Shown: positions 39,666 through 49,147, counted from the stretch's first letter. The stretch is DNA of 64,000 nt from Prevotella sp. UBA6447 (GCA_002437115.1 DJOD01000039.1:6013-70012); one strand, 5' to 3'. Notes: generated from the letters alone by a model not told the origin. Numbers and translations: made by a program.

Positions 39666-42600
39666 TTAATATTCTTCCCAAGACTTGATGTCAACATTCT
39701 CCAAGCTCAATGTGCAGAACGCGTGGATGAAAGCCGAGGCAAGGCGGCTGTTGGTAATCAACGGCACGTTCAGATCGACCGCCGCACGACGAATCTTGTA
39801 CCCATTGGTCAGCTCATGAGGTGTCAAGTCTTTCGGAATATTGACCACCATGTCTATTTTCTTCTCGTGCAACAGGGTCATGGCCTGCGGCTGTTTCCCC
39901 TCTTCAGAAGGCCAATACACCTTGGTGTTGGGAATGTTGTTTTCCGTAAGATACTTGCTCGTGCCGCCCGTCGCATAGAGCTCATAGCCATGGCCGATGA
40001 GCTCCTTGGCTGCTTCGAGCATCTCAGCTTTCTGCTTGGCGCCACCCGTGGACAGGAGCACCGTGTGCTTCGGGATGCGATGCCCCACGGAAAGCATGCT
40101 CTTAAGCAGAGCCTGGTTGGTGTCGTCGCCCAAGCAACCCACCTCACCCGTTGAGCTCATGTCAACGCCGAGCACGGGGTCGGCCTTCTGCAAGCGGTTG
40201 AAGCTAAACTGCGAAGCCTTGATGCCCACATAATCGAGGTCAAACAGGTTCTTGTTGGGTTTCTCCACAGGCACACCAAGCATCACCTTGGTTGCCAAGT
40301 CTATGAGGTTAAGCTTCAGCACCTTGCTGACGAAGGGGAACGAGCGACTGGCGCGGAGGTTACACTCGATAACAAGGATGTCGTTGTCACGTGCCATGAA
40401 CTGGCAATTGAACGGTCCCGAGATATGCAGTTCCTCAGCAATCTTGCGAGCCACACGCTTGATGCGGCGTACCGTTTCCACATACAACTTCTGCGGTGGG
40501 AACTGGATGGTGGCGTCGCCCGAGTGGACACCGGCAAACTCAATGTGCTCCGAGATGGCATACGCCAGCACCTCTCCATTGCGTGCCACAGCGTCAAACT
40601 CAATCTCCTTGGCGTTCTCTATGAACTTCGACACCACGACGGGGTGATCCTCGCTCACGTTGGCTGCCAACTGGAGGAAACGCTCGAGCTCCTCCTTGTT
40701 GGAGCAGATGTTCATGGCAGCACCCGACAACACGTAGCTGGGCCTAACCAGCACGGGGAATCCCACCCGGTCGACAAACTTGTTGATGTCTTTCAGACTG
40801 GTCAGCGCGCTCCATTCAGGCTGGTTGATGCCATTGCGCGTCAGCATACTCGAGAATTTGGCACGATCCTCAGCATTGTCGATGTCCTTGGCCGACGTGC
40901 CAAGGATAGGCACGTTCTCGGCATCAAGGTGCATGGCCAGGTTGTTGGGTATCTGTCCGCCCGTCGACACAATGACACCGTGCGGGTTCTCCAGCTCTAT
41001 GATGTCCATCACGCGCTCGAAGGTGAGCTCGTCGAAATAAAGCCGGTCACACATGTCATAGTCGGTCGACACGGTCTCGGGGTTATAGTTGATCATGATG
41101 CTTCGGTAGCCTTGCCTACGGATGGTGTTGAGGGCTTGCACGCCACACCAGTCGAACTCCACCGACGAACCTATGCGGTAAGCACCCGACCCCAGCACGA
41201 TGACCGACTGGCGATCATTGCTGAACGTGATGTCGCTCTTCACGCCCGCGTAGGTCACATACAGGTAGTTGGTCTGCGCAGGGTACTCCGCAGCCAACGT
41301 GTCGATTTGCTTGACAACGGGCACGATGCCAAACGACTTGCGCTGGCGGCGCACAAGAAGCATAGCCTTGTGCATGTTGCCCATCTCTGTCTCAAGCCCG
41401 ATGGCTCTGGCAATTTGGAAGTCGGTGAAACCGTATACCTTGGCCTCGCGGAGCAGTTCGCGATCCAGCGTGTTGATGTTCTTCGCCTTCAGCTTCTCGT
41501 CGATGTCGATGATGTGCTTCAGCTTGTAGAGGAACCACTTGTCTATCTTGGTCAAATCGTGTATCTGGTCTATCGTGTAGCCCTTGTGCATCGCCTTGGA
41601 GATGACAAAGACACGCTTGTCGGTAGGCTCGCAGAGCGCCTCGTCGATATTGGGTATCTCCAGTTCCTTGTTCTCCACGTAGCCGTGCATGCCTTGTCCT
41701 ATCATGCGAAGACCCTTCTGCAAGGCCTCCTCGAAGTTGCGTCCGATGGCCATCACCTCGCCGACACTCTTCATGGAGGAGCCCAGCTCCTTGTCGACGC
41801 CCCGGAACTTGCTCAAGTCCCATCGTGGAATCTTGCAGACCACATAGTCGAGTGCAGGCTCAAAGAACGCGCTGGTAGTCTTCGTCACCGAGTTCTTCAG
41901 TTCGAAGAGGCCATAGCCCATGCCCAGCTTGGCGGCCACGAAAGCCAAGGGGTAGCCTGTGGCCTTGGATGCGAGCGCTGAGCTCCGGCTCAGGCGCGCG
42001 TTGACCTCAATGACACGGTAGTCTTCGCTGTTGGGGTCGAAAGCATACTGCACGTTACACTCACCGACGATGCCGATATGCCTGACAATGCGGATCGACA
42101 GGTCGCGCAACTTATGGTACTCCGCGTTGGTGAGCGTCTGCGATGGCGCGATGACGATGCTCTCTCCCGTGTGGATACCCAGCGGGTCGAAGTTCTCCAT
42201 GTTACACACGGTGATGCAATTGTCGAAGCGGTCGCGCACCACCTCATACTCGATTTCCTTCCAGCCCTTCAGGCTCTTCTCCACCAGCACCTGCGGCGAG
42301 AAGGAAAAGGCCTTCTCACAAATCTTCTGAAGCTCGGCGTCGTTGTTGGCAAATCCCGAACCCAGTCCGCCAAGCGCGTAGGCCGCTCTCACGATGACAG
42401 GATAGCCCAGGTCGTTGGCTGCTTTCTGGGCCTGAGCCATGTTCTCGCAAGCCTCACTCTTGATGGTTTTCACCGCTATCTCGTCGAGCTTCTCCACGAA
42501 GAGCTCGCGGTCTTCCGTGTCCATGATAGCCTGCACGGGTGTGCCGAGCACCTTGACGCCATATTTCTCCAGGATGCCCTGCTCATAGAGCTTCACACCA

Positions 42601-42890
42601 CAGTTGAGAGCCGTTTGGCCTCCGAAGCTCAACAAGATGCCGTCGGGCTTCTCCTTCTTGATCACGCGCTCCACGAAATAGGGTTGCACGGGTAGGAAAT
42701 AGATATGGTCGGCCACGCCCTCGGATGTTTGCACCGTGGCGATGTTCGGGTTAATCAGCACGGTCTCCACCCCCTCTTCGCGCAAGGCTTTCAGGGCTTG
42801 TGAGCCAGAATAGTCGAATTCGCCTGCCTCACCAATTTTCAGGGCACCTGAACCCAGGAGGAGGACTTTCTTTATGTTAGGGTCTTTCAT
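39666..42890 (-). CDS. carB: Carbamoyl-phosphate synthase large subunit
   Basis: 1074 residues, full length. Two homologous ATP-grasp halves are visible (KKVLLLGSGALKIGEAGEFDYSG at the start, VIVLGSGAYRIGSSVEFDWCG in the second half), and the C-terminal MGS-like allosteric domain ends SLENVDIKSWEEY. It makes carbamoyl phosphate for pyrimidine and arginine synthesis with CarA. It follows carA on the minus strand after 26 bases. A MITE-like element is inserted at its 3' end without changing the protein. Confidence 0.98.
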   Translation of the reverse strand: MKDPNIKKVLLLGSGALKIGEAGEFDYSGSQALKALREEGVETVLINPNIATVQTSEGVADHIYFLPVQPYFVERVIKKEKPDGILLSFGGQTALNCGVKLYEQGILEKYGVKVLGTPVQAIMDTEDRELFVEKLDEIAVKTIKSEACENMAQAQKAANDLGYPVIVRAAYALGGLGSGFANNDAELQKICEKAFSFSPQVLVEKSLKGWKEIEYEVVRDRFDNCITVCNMENFDPLGIHTGESIVIAPSQTLTNAEYHKLRDLSIRIVRHIGIVGECNVQYAFDPNSEDYRVIEVNARLSRSSALASKATGYPLAFVAAKLGMGYGLFELKNSVTKTTSAFFEPALDYVVCKIPRWDLSKFRGVDKELGSSMKSVGEVMAIGRNFEEALQKGLRMIGQGMHGYVENKELEIPNIDEALCEPTDKRVFVISKAMHKGYTIDQIHDLTKIDKWFLYKLKHIIDIDEKLKAKNINTLDRELLREAKVYGFTDFQIARAIGLETEMGNMHKAMLLVRRQRKSFGIVPVVKQIDTLAAEYPAQTNYLYVTYAGVKSDITFSNDRQSVIVLGSGAYRIGSSVEFDWCGVQALNTIRRQGYRSIMINYNPETVSTDYDMCDRLYFDELTFERVMDIIELENPHGVIVSTGGQIPNNLAMHLDAENVPILGTSAKDIDNAEDRAKFSSMLTRNGINQPEWSALTSLKDINKFVDRVGFPVLVRPSYVLSGAAMNICSNKEELERFLQLAANVSEDHPVVVSKFIENAKEIEFDAVARNGEVLAYAISEHIEFAGVHSGDATIQFPPQKLYVETVRRIKRVARKIAEELHISGPFNCQFMARDNDILVIECNLRASRSFPFVSKVLKLNLIDLATKVMLGVPVEKPNKNLFDLDYVGIKASQFSFNRLQKADPVLGVDMSSTGEVGCLGDDTNQALLKSMLSVGHRIPKHTVLLSTGGAKQKAEMLEAAKELIGHGYELYATGGTSKYLTENNIPNTKVYWPSEEGKQPQAMTLLHEKKIDMVVNIPKDLTPHELTNGYKIRRAAVDLNVPLITNSRLASAFIHAFCTLSLENVDIKSWEEY

Positions 42891-42916
42891 GAGATTTCTG
42901 ATATTACGTTAGTTGC

Positions 42917-43993
42917 TCAAGCATTCAATTCCTCAATAAACTTATCAAACATGAACATCGTGTCCACAGGGCCGCTGCAGGCCTCGGGATGGAATTGCGA
43001 CGTGAACCAAGGGTTCGTCTTGTGGCGGATGCCCTCGTTGCTGCCGTCGTTCATGTTGACAAAAAGCTCCGTCCACTCGCTGCCCAGCGTCGCGCTGTCA
43101 ACCGCGTAGCCGTGGTTTTGCGAGGTGATGTAACACTTGTCGGTGCCCACAAGGCGCACGGGCTGGTTGTGGCTGCGGTGGCCATACTTCAACTTGTAGA
43201 TGCTGGCTCCTGCCGCCTTGCCCAGCAGTTGGTTGCCCATGCAGATGCCACAAATGGGCTTGCGGCTCATGCTCATCTGCTTCTTGATGATATCTACGGC
43301 ATCCTGGCACGTGTCGGGATCGCCTGGCCCGTTGGCCAAAAACAGTCCGTCGAACTCCATGCCCGTGTAGTCGTAGTTCCAAGGCACGCGAATCACTTCC
43401 ACGCCACGCTCAATGAGGCAACGGATGATGTTGGCCTTCACGCCGCAGTCGACGAGCACCACCTTCTTGCCCGCGCCCTCGTTGTAGCGGATGACCTCCT
43501 TGCACGAAACCTTGTCAACGAAGTTCACGCCCTCGTAGTTGGCCTCTGGCACCTCGGGGTCGTCGTCGAAGATAATCTTTCCCATCATCACGCCATGCTC
43601 ACGAAGCACCTTGGTCAGCTCGCGGGTGTCGATGCCCGTGATGCCTGGCACATGCTCGCGCTTGAGCCAGTCGGCCAAGCTCTCCACAGCGTTCCAGTGG
43701 CTGTACTGCTCACTGTAATCGGCACAAATCATGGCTGCCACGTAAATCTTGTCGCTCTCCATGAAACGGGGCAGCGTGTTGTCCTCAAATGTGAATGGGG
43801 GGACACCGTAGTTGCCCACCAAGGGGAACGTGAACGTCAATATCTGACCGGCATAAGAGGGGTCGGTGAGCGACTCGGGATATCCCATCATGGCCGTGTT
43901 GAACACAACCTCGCCGGCAACCGGTTTCTCGTAGCCAAACGACTTGCCATGGAAACGCGTACCATCTGATAGCACCAAGGTTACTTTCTTCAT
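42917..43993 (-). CDS. carA: Carbamoyl-phosphate synthase small subunit (glutaminase)
   Basis: 358 residues. The CarA N-terminal domain (KKVTLVLSDGTRFHGKSFG) is followed by a class I glutamine amidotransferase with nucleophile GICMGNQ and the His/Glu pair in SQFHPEACSGP. It supplies ammonia to CarB. The ATG at 43993 fits the family start. The -7 element TACATTTG lies at 44030-44037. Confidence 0.97.
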   Translation of the reverse strand: MKKVTLVLSDGTRFHGKSFGYEKPVAGEVVFNTAMMGYPESLTDPSYAGQILTFTFPLVGNYGVPPFTFEDNTLPRFMESDKIYVAAMICADYSEQYSHWNAVESLADWLKREHVPGITGIDTRELTKVLREHGVMMGKIIFDDDPEVPEANYEGVNFVDKVSCKEVIRYNEGAGKKVVLVDCGVKANIIRCLIERGVEVIRVPWNYDYTGMEFDGLFLANGPGDPDTCQDAVDIIKKQMSMSRKPICGICMGNQLLGKAAGASIYKLKYGHRSHNQPVRLVGTDKCYITSQNHGYAVDSATLGSEWTELFVNMNDGSNEGIRHKTNPWFTSQFHPEACSGPVDTMFMFDKFIEELNA

Positions 43994-44029
43994 CTTCTAT
44001 CGTTGTTTTTATCTGGTTTCTCAAGTTTA

Positions 44030-44037
44030 CAAATGTA
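44030..44037 (-). promoter_or_regulatory. -7 element of the carAB operon
   Basis: TACATTTG on the minus strand, 37 bases ahead of carA and 44 bases past the PurF-like stop. The operon may also read on from the upstream gene. Confidence 0.45.
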
Positions 44038-44080
44038 TGTAAAAAGCTCAATGTGTGCGTCAAGAAAACGGAAAAAAGAA

Positions 44081-45964
44081 TTACTTCCGCGCTCTTTCCA
44101 CATAATTGACGAATGCCTGGTTGCACAGACGCGTCCCGCCAGGCGTGGGGAAATGGCCTGTGAAGTACCAGTCGCCCTTGTGGTCGGGTATGGCCGTGTG
44201 GAGCCCGTCGATGCTCTGGAAGACAATCTCAATAGGCGTGGTCATCCCCTCGGGGCGCAACATCTCCACAATCTTGCGGTTGATCTCCTCCACGGTGAAC
44301 GGCTCATACACGTCGCGCACGCAGTTGCGCATCTCGCCAACCGGCTTAGCCAGCTCTCTCTTGCAAGCCTCATACGTGTCGCTTATGACATGCTCCAATC
44401 CTCGCTCCTTGAGCAGGGCCACCGTGGCACGGAAGACGCAAAACTCCTCCAGGCGTGCCATGTCGATACCGTAATAGTCGGGATAACGTATCTGAGGTGC
44501 CGAGCTTACCATGACGATCTTCTTGGGGTGCAGGCGGTCAAGGATGTGCAGGATGCTCTCCTTCAGGGTCGTGCCGCGTACGATGCTGTCGTCGATGATC
44601 ACCAGGTTGTCGACACCCGCCCGCAGACTTCCATAGGCAATGTCGTAAACGTGTGAGGCCAGGTCGTTGCGGGCATTGCCCTCGGTGATAAACGTGCGCA
44701 ACTTGATGTCCTTCCAAGCCACCTTCTCCGACCGCACATAGCCATGCATGATCTCCATGAGCTCCTCGTGTGTGGGCTTGTGGTCCAAAGCCTCAATGCG
44801 CTTGATTTTCTGGTCGTTCAGGTAATGCTTGAAGCCATGGAGCAACCCGTAGAATGCCACCTCCGCCGTATTGGGGATAAACGAGAACACAGTGTTGGCA
44901 ATGTCGGAATCAATGGTTTTGAGCACTTGGGGTGTCAGCTGCTCGCCCAGTTTCTTGCGTTCCCGATAAATGTCCTGGTCGGAGCCTCGCGAGAAATAGA
45001 TGCGCTCAAACGAGCAGGCGCTGTCGCCCTTCTGGTCAAGGATGCGCTTGATGGCCACCTCGCCGTCGCTGCGCACGAGAAGCGCGCAGCCAGGCTGCAG
45101 CTCTTGTATGTCATCGTATTCAAGGTCGAATGTGGTCTGGAGCACGGGGCGCTCGGAGGCCAGGATGACAATCTCGTCATTCTGATAATAGAACGCAGGG
45201 CGGATGCCCCATGGGTCGCGCATCGAGAACATCTCGCCGCTGCCCGTCAAGCCGCACACCACATAACCACCATCAAAGTCGGCCATGGTGCTCTTGAGCA
45301 CATTCTCCATTTTCACATGATGGTCAATATACTCGGTGATGGCCTCATTCTCCAGTCCCTGCCGCTGAGCCTCCACAAAGTTGCGTTCCACCTCACGGTC
45401 GAGCCTGTGGCCCATTGCCTCCATCATGATGTAGCTGTCGCTATAGATGCGCGGGCACTGGCCCTGCCGAGTCAGCTTTTGAAACACCTCTTCCACGTTG
45501 GTCATGTTGTAGTTGCCGCAGAGGCACAAGTTCTTGGCCTTCCAGTTGTTGCGGCGCAAAAACGGGTGCACATATTTCAATCCGCTCTTTCCCGTGGTGG
45601 AATAGCGCAAGTGGCCCATGTAGAGCTCGCCGGCGAAGGGCATCTCCTGGTAGTCGAAATCAAGACTGTTGTCGCAAAAGCGGCGCGCCTCTTCTATCTG
45701 CTTGCGCGCCGAGCCCAGTATCTCCGTGATGGCATTGGCACCCTCGGCACGCTCACGGAACATATACTCGTGACCCGGACGGGTGTGCAGTTTCACCGAT
45801 GCCATGCCTGCTCCCTCCTGTCCGCGGTTATGCTCTTTTTCCATCATGAGATACAGCTTGTTGAGGCCGTACATCCATGTGCCATATTTCTGCTGATAGT
45901 AGCTCAGCGGCTTGAGCAGCCTGATGAGGGCCACCCCACAATCCTCATGTATATCCTTATCCAT
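44081..45964 (-). CDS. PurF-like amidophosphoribosyltransferase family protein
   Basis: 627 residues, longer than typical PurF (about 470-510). An N-terminal class II glutamine amidotransferase domain has Cys at position 9 (DIHEDCGVAL), so the nucleophile would require removal of an eight-residue leader. GHLRYSTTG and LCGNYNMTN are amidotransferase features. The phosphoribosyltransferase site VIIDDSIVRGTT and the PRPP loop are present. An extra C-terminal region of about 100 residues ends FPTPGGTRLCNQAFVNYVE. Such long homologues stand next to carAB in Bacteroidota. It is annotated by family only; whether it makes phosphoribosylamine is not shown. Confidence 0.8.
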   Translation of the reverse strand: MDKDIHEDCGVALIRLLKPLSYYQQKYGTWMYGLNKLYLMMEKEHNRGQEGAGMASVKLHTRPGHEYMFRERAEGANAITEILGSARKQIEEARRFCDNSLDFDYQEMPFAGELYMGHLRYSTTGKSGLKYVHPFLRRNNWKAKNLCLCGNYNMTNVEEVFQKLTRQGQCPRIYSDSYIMMEAMGHRLDREVERNFVEAQRQGLENEAITEYIDHHVKMENVLKSTMADFDGGYVVCGLTGSGEMFSMRDPWGIRPAFYYQNDEIVILASERPVLQTTFDLEYDDIQELQPGCALLVRSDGEVAIKRILDQKGDSACSFERIYFSRGSDQDIYRERKKLGEQLTPQVLKTIDSDIANTVFSFIPNTAEVAFYGLLHGFKHYLNDQKIKRIEALDHKPTHEELMEIMHGYVRSEKVAWKDIKLRTFITEGNARNDLASHVYDIAYGSLRAGVDNLVIIDDSIVRGTTLKESILHILDRLHPKKIVMVSSAPQIRYPDYYGIDMARLEEFCVFRATVALLKERGLEHVISDTYEACKRELAKPVGEMRNCVRDVYEPFTVEEINRKIVEMLRPEGMTTPIEIVFQSIDGLHTAIPDHKGDWYFTGHFPTPGGTRLCNQAFVNYVERARK

Positions 45965-46004
45965 AAAACCTTACAATAACAATGACATTCACATATTTAC
46001 AAAA

Positions 46005-46061
46005 AAAGATTGAAACACAAAGAAGCTCTGCCTTGAAATGCTTCTTTATATTCCAATCTTT
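46005..46061 (-). terminator. Terminator of the Wza-like gene
   Basis: Outer arms AAAGATTG (46005-46012) and CAATCTTT (46054-46061) and inner arms AAAGAAGC and GCTTCTTT (46019-46026, 46040-46047) form a two-part stem. On the minus strand it runs into T7. It lies about 30 bases past the stop codon at 46094. Confidence 0.75.
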
Positions 46062-46093
46062 ATAGCTCTTTATTCAATCTCAACCAATTACGA

Positions 46094-46897
46094 CTATTTC
46101 CTTAAGATATTGACAATCAACGATGCGACCGACGTGACAATACCGACAAACGAGAACCAAATGGTAGTGCTGTTGCCAATGGCAGAGTTCCTGGCTTTCA
46201 CTGAGTTGGGCTCCACGTAGACGATGTCGTTTTGCTGAAGATAATAATAAGGGGAATTGATGATGCTGGCATCGTTGAGGTTCAACCGATGGGCGTGTTT
46301 CTCGCCTTGGGCATCCTCACGGATGAGCAACACGTTGTCGCGTTTGCCGTAGATGGTGAGGTCGCCTGCCAGGGCGATGGCCTCGATGATGCTCATCTTT
46401 TCCGTCGTGACAGGCTTCACACCAGGCTGGTTGACCTCGCCCGTCACCGTGACGCGATAGCTGGCCATGCGCACCGTTACGATAGGGTTCTCCTTTTCGG
46501 AAAGATAAGGTGTCACCTTTTCCTTGACAAGCTCTTCACAAGCCGTCTTGGAGAGACCCGCCACGTGCAACTTGCCCACGACGGGGAAGTTGATGTTGCC
46601 TTCATTGTCAACCAAATAGCCTTGCAGGGAACCCACGCCGCTGGTTGACAACTGGCCACTCGTGCCGATGGTGTTGCTCACCGCAAGGTTGAACGGCGCC
46701 GAAGCAGCTGGATTGGTGGTGATGACCGTGATAGTCAGCATGTCCTTAGGCATGATGCGGGCATCATAAAGACCTCGGGATGCCGCCAAGCTGATCGTGT
46801 CGATGTTTTGGAAGTAAGCAACTTTTCTGCTGCTTGAGCAACCACCCACCAAAAGGATCATGGCCAATAAGACGAACGAGAGAAGAAGTTTCTTCAT
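46094..46897 (-). CDS. Polysaccharide export lipoprotein (Wza-like)
   Basis: 267 residues. The signal MKKLLLSFVLLAMILLVGGC has lipobox LVGGC (Cys20). A Poly_export domain (about 45-130, IMPKDMLTITVITTNP) and an SLBB-type domain (VTGEVNQPGVKPV, about 150) follow, and a C-terminal hydrophobic segment (WFSFVGIVTSVASLIV) precedes NILRK. It forms the outer-membrane exit pore for capsule or exopolysaccharide. No Wzc-like kinase is adjacent and the main polysaccharide locus is about 5 kb away, so the pairing between them is inferred. Confidence 0.9.
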   Translation of the reverse strand: MKKLLLSFVLLAMILLVGGCSSSRKVAYFQNIDTISLAASRGLYDARIMPKDMLTITVITTNPAASAPFNLAVSNTIGTSGQLSTSGVGSLQGYLVDNEGNINFPVVGKLHVAGLSKTACEELVKEKVTPYLSEKENPIVTVRMASYRVTVTGEVNQPGVKPVTTEKMSIIEAIALAGDLTIYGKRDNVLLIREDAQGEKHAHRLNLNDASIINSPYYYLQQNDIVYVEPNSVKARNSAIGNSTTIWFSFVGIVTSVASLIVNILRK

Positions 46898-46933
46898 ATT
46901 GAAAAGTTAACTATTAGCTTTCGTATTGCTTTG

Positions 46934-46964
46934 CAAAAGTACGACATATTTTTGAAATTGGCAA
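46934..46964 (-). promoter_or_regulatory. Promoter of the Wza-like gene (TTG-N20-TACTTTTG)
   Basis: On the minus strand TTG (46962-46964) precedes TACTTTTG (46934-46941) by 20 bases, 37 bases ahead of the start codon at 46897. Confidence 0.75.
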
Positions 46965-47493
46965 GCAAATGGAAGAAAAATACTTGCAAACTTGCAAACC
47001 CACTTCATTGACGTGTCTTTTGTCCGTCTGCACACGATGGACGCACGGCTCGGCACCAATCATTCGGGTGTAGCGCACCAGGCTGACACACGACCGCCGA
47101 CACCCGCGAACAAGCCCTGCACGAAAGCGACCAACGAACGGAAATTCGTCGACAAGCAGTCTAAAAAATCAAGACAAAACGCTCCCGCAGAAGAGCGCTT
47201 TTGCAAGCGGGAGCACCTTCTCCCGCAAATGCGCCATTTTTCGAGCTATTTGCGTAACCCGTTAACACACTGCGTTTTATGGCTTATTTGGAACGAAATG
47301 AAAAATCTTCAGACCGATTGTTGCAGGGGATGAGGGTCATATTGAGGGAAGATTAAGTACCTATCGTGCGATGGTTCGGCCTTTATCATTTATGATTAGG
47401 GTTCCTTTTCCCCTGCAAAACGCATGAGATGAAGGCCGAAGAACGGACAACCGGAGTGTAAACGCCTTTGCGCGCCATGCGCAATCCAGCAAA
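46965..47493. other. Gene-poor stretch with several hairpins
   Basis: About 530 bases without a convincing protein gene; open frames here lack signals, motifs and promoters. Stem arms are seen at 47181-47188 with 47207-47214 (GCTCCCGC/GCGGGAGC) and 47224-47230 with 47248-47254 (CGCAAAT/ATTTGCG). The stretch ends at a strong plus-strand terminator that has no gene in front of it, so a non-coding RNA is possible. Confidence 0.45.
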
Positions 47494-47543
47494 AGCCACC
47501 CACCTGCGCGCCAGAAGGGAAGCGCAGGTGGGGGCTGTTTTTT
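47494..47543 (+). terminator. Strong plus-strand terminator with no gene in front
   Basis: Arms CCCACCTGCGC (47499-47509) and GCGCAGGTGGG (47522-47532), extended by AGCC/GGCT with one bulged base, are followed by TGTTTTTTC. This is a textbook plus-strand intrinsic terminator. The nearest upstream plus-strand gene is the DUF5686-like gene more than 8 kb away. Confidence 0.8.
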
Positions 47544-47594
47544 CAGAATAATCCTAACAAGAAGGTGTGTGGGGCGCGCCCATGAGACGCAAAA

Positions 47595-47620
47595 TGGCAG
47601 GGCCCCGATGTGCCCTGCCA
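47595..47620 (-). terminator. Terminator of uxaC
   Basis: Arms TGGCAGGGC (47595-47603) and GCCCTGCCA (47612-47620) are followed on the minus strand by TTTTG, about 70 bases past the uxaC stop codon. Confidence 0.7.
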
Positions 47621-47687
47621 AAAAGATGCGCCTCGCGCAGGATGTCTCATCCCCCGCATGGAGCCACGCTATCAGCGCGCCTACTTC

Positions 47688-49091
47688 TTAATAAAAGTTG
47701 AAATAGCGGCGTGCGTTGTTATAAGAGATGTCCTCCACCATGCGGCCGAGCGCGTCGGAGTCGTTGGGCAAAAGGCCCTTCTCAACATCGTTGCCCAGCA
47801 AGTTGCAAAGCAGACGGCGGAAATACTCATGGCGCGGATAACTGAGGAACGAGCGACTGTCGGTTAGCATACCCACGAACCGCGAGAGCAAGCCGAGCAC
47901 CGACAGGGCGTTCAGCTGGCGCGTCATGCCGTCGAGCTGGTCGTTGAACCACCAGCCGGAGCCAAACTGGATCTTGCCCGGAGTGACGCCATCCTGGAAG
48001 TTTCCGAGCATGGTGGCTATCATCTCGTTGGCGCAGGGATTGAGGGTGTAGAGAATGGTGCGCGTGAGCTTGCCCTCCTCGTCCAGCTCGTTGAGGAAAT
48101 GGCTCATCGCACGCGCCGTGTTGAACTCGCCAATGGAGTCGAAGCCCGTGTCGGGTCCCACCTGCTTGAACATCCGTGTGTTGTTGTCGCGGATGGCACC
48201 ATAGTGGTACTGTTGCGTCCAGTCGGCGTCGCTGTCCATCTCGCCACTTATGCGAAGGAAAGCGTGCTTGTACTGCCGCACTTCCAGGTCTGACAGCCGC
48301 TGGCCACGGAGGGCCTTCTCAAAGATGGTCTCCACCTGGGAGTCGGTGTAAGGGTCGTCGTAAAACTCCTCCACGCCGTGGTCTGACAACTTACAGCCAT
48401 TGGCGGCAAAGAAGTCATGGCGACGCTGCAGGGCATCGACCATGGTGGCAAACGAGTACACCTCAACACCGCTCACCTCGCCCAGCTTCTCCATGTACTC
48501 GGCAAAGTCGGGCTTCTCAATGTTCATGGCCTTGTCGGGACGCCAGGCGGGAATCATCTTGATTTCAAAGCCGCTGTCGCGCGTCACCTTGTGCCAGTGC
48601 AGGTCGTCGACGGGATCGTCGGTCGTGCAGACGCACTCCACGTGGTAGCGGCGCATCAGGCCTCGCGCACTGTACTCGGGGCGCTTGAGCTTTTCGTTGC
48701 ACTCGTCGTAAATCTCGCGGGCGGTGGCCGGACTGAGCAGCTTCGTGATGCCGAAGGCGGTCTTCAGCTCCAGGTGGGTCCAGTGGTACAAGGGATTGCG
48801 GAAGGTGTAGGGCACCGTCTCGGCCCATTTCTCAAACTTCTCCCAGTCGGTGGTTTCGCTGCCGGTGCAATATTTCTCGGCCACACCATTGGTGCGCATG
48901 GCACGCCACTTGTAGTGGTCGCCGCCAAGCCACAACTCGGTGATGCTGCGGAACTGGTGATCCTCGGCCACCATCTGCGGAACCAAGTGGCAGTGGTAGT
49001 CGATGATGGGCATCTTTGCCGCATGATTGTGAAACAAATCCTGCGCCGTTGCGGTCTCGAGCAGGAAGTTTTCGTCCATAAACGCTTTCAT
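47688..49091 (-). CDS. uxaC: Glucuronate/galacturonate isomerase
   Basis: 467 residues from the ATG at 49091 (MKAFMDENFLLETATAQDLF is the family start). The metal-site motif IIDYHCHLVP is at about 27-36, and the CTTDDP and FGSGWWFND segments are UxaC hallmarks. It isomerises D-glucuronate to fructuronate or D-galacturonate to tagaturonate in pectin and glucuronan use. No other uronate genes are adjacent, so it stands alone here. A -7 element TATTTTTG lies at 49131-49138. Confidence 0.96.
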   Translation of the reverse strand: MKAFMDENFLLETATAQDLFHNHAAKMPIIDYHCHLVPQMVAEDHQFRSITELWLGGDHYKWRAMRTNGVAEKYCTGSETTDWEKFEKWAETVPYTFRNPLYHWTHLELKTAFGITKLLSPATAREIYDECNEKLKRPEYSARGLMRRYHVECVCTTDDPVDDLHWHKVTRDSGFEIKMIPAWRPDKAMNIEKPDFAEYMEKLGEVSGVEVYSFATMVDALQRRHDFFAANGCKLSDHGVEEFYDDPYTDSQVETIFEKALRGQRLSDLEVRQYKHAFLRISGEMDSDADWTQQYHYGAIRDNNTRMFKQVGPDTGFDSIGEFNTARAMSHFLNELDEEGKLTRTILYTLNPCANEMIATMLGNFQDGVTPGKIQFGSGWWFNDQLDGMTRQLNALSVLGLLSRFVGMLTDSRSFLSYPRHEYFRRLLCNLLGNDVEKGLLPNDSDALGRMVEDISYNNARRYFNFY

Positions 49092-49130
49092 CTGAGTAGT
49101 CGGTTTTATTTGCGTGTAAATTTGTCGACG

Positions 49131-49138
49131 CAAAAATA
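49131..49138 (-). promoter_or_regulatory. -7 element of uxaC
   Basis: TATTTTTG on the minus strand, 40 bases ahead of the ATG at 49091. No clear -33 box. Confidence 0.5.
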
Positions 49139-49147
49139 GCATAAATC

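Noticed and set aside
40425..41981. Open frame of about 518 codons on the plus strand opposite carB
   Set aside because: Antisense to an intact carB with all its motifs; Val/Leu/His-rich composition typical of antisense frames.
46992..47333. Open frame of 113 codons on the plus strand
   Set aside because: Composition is random-like and it crosses hairpins; kept only as part of the gene-poor stretch.
47361..47621. Open frame of 86 codons on the minus strand in the gene-poor stretch
   Set aside because: Trp/Arg/Pro-rich, overlaps two terminators, no promoter or start signal.
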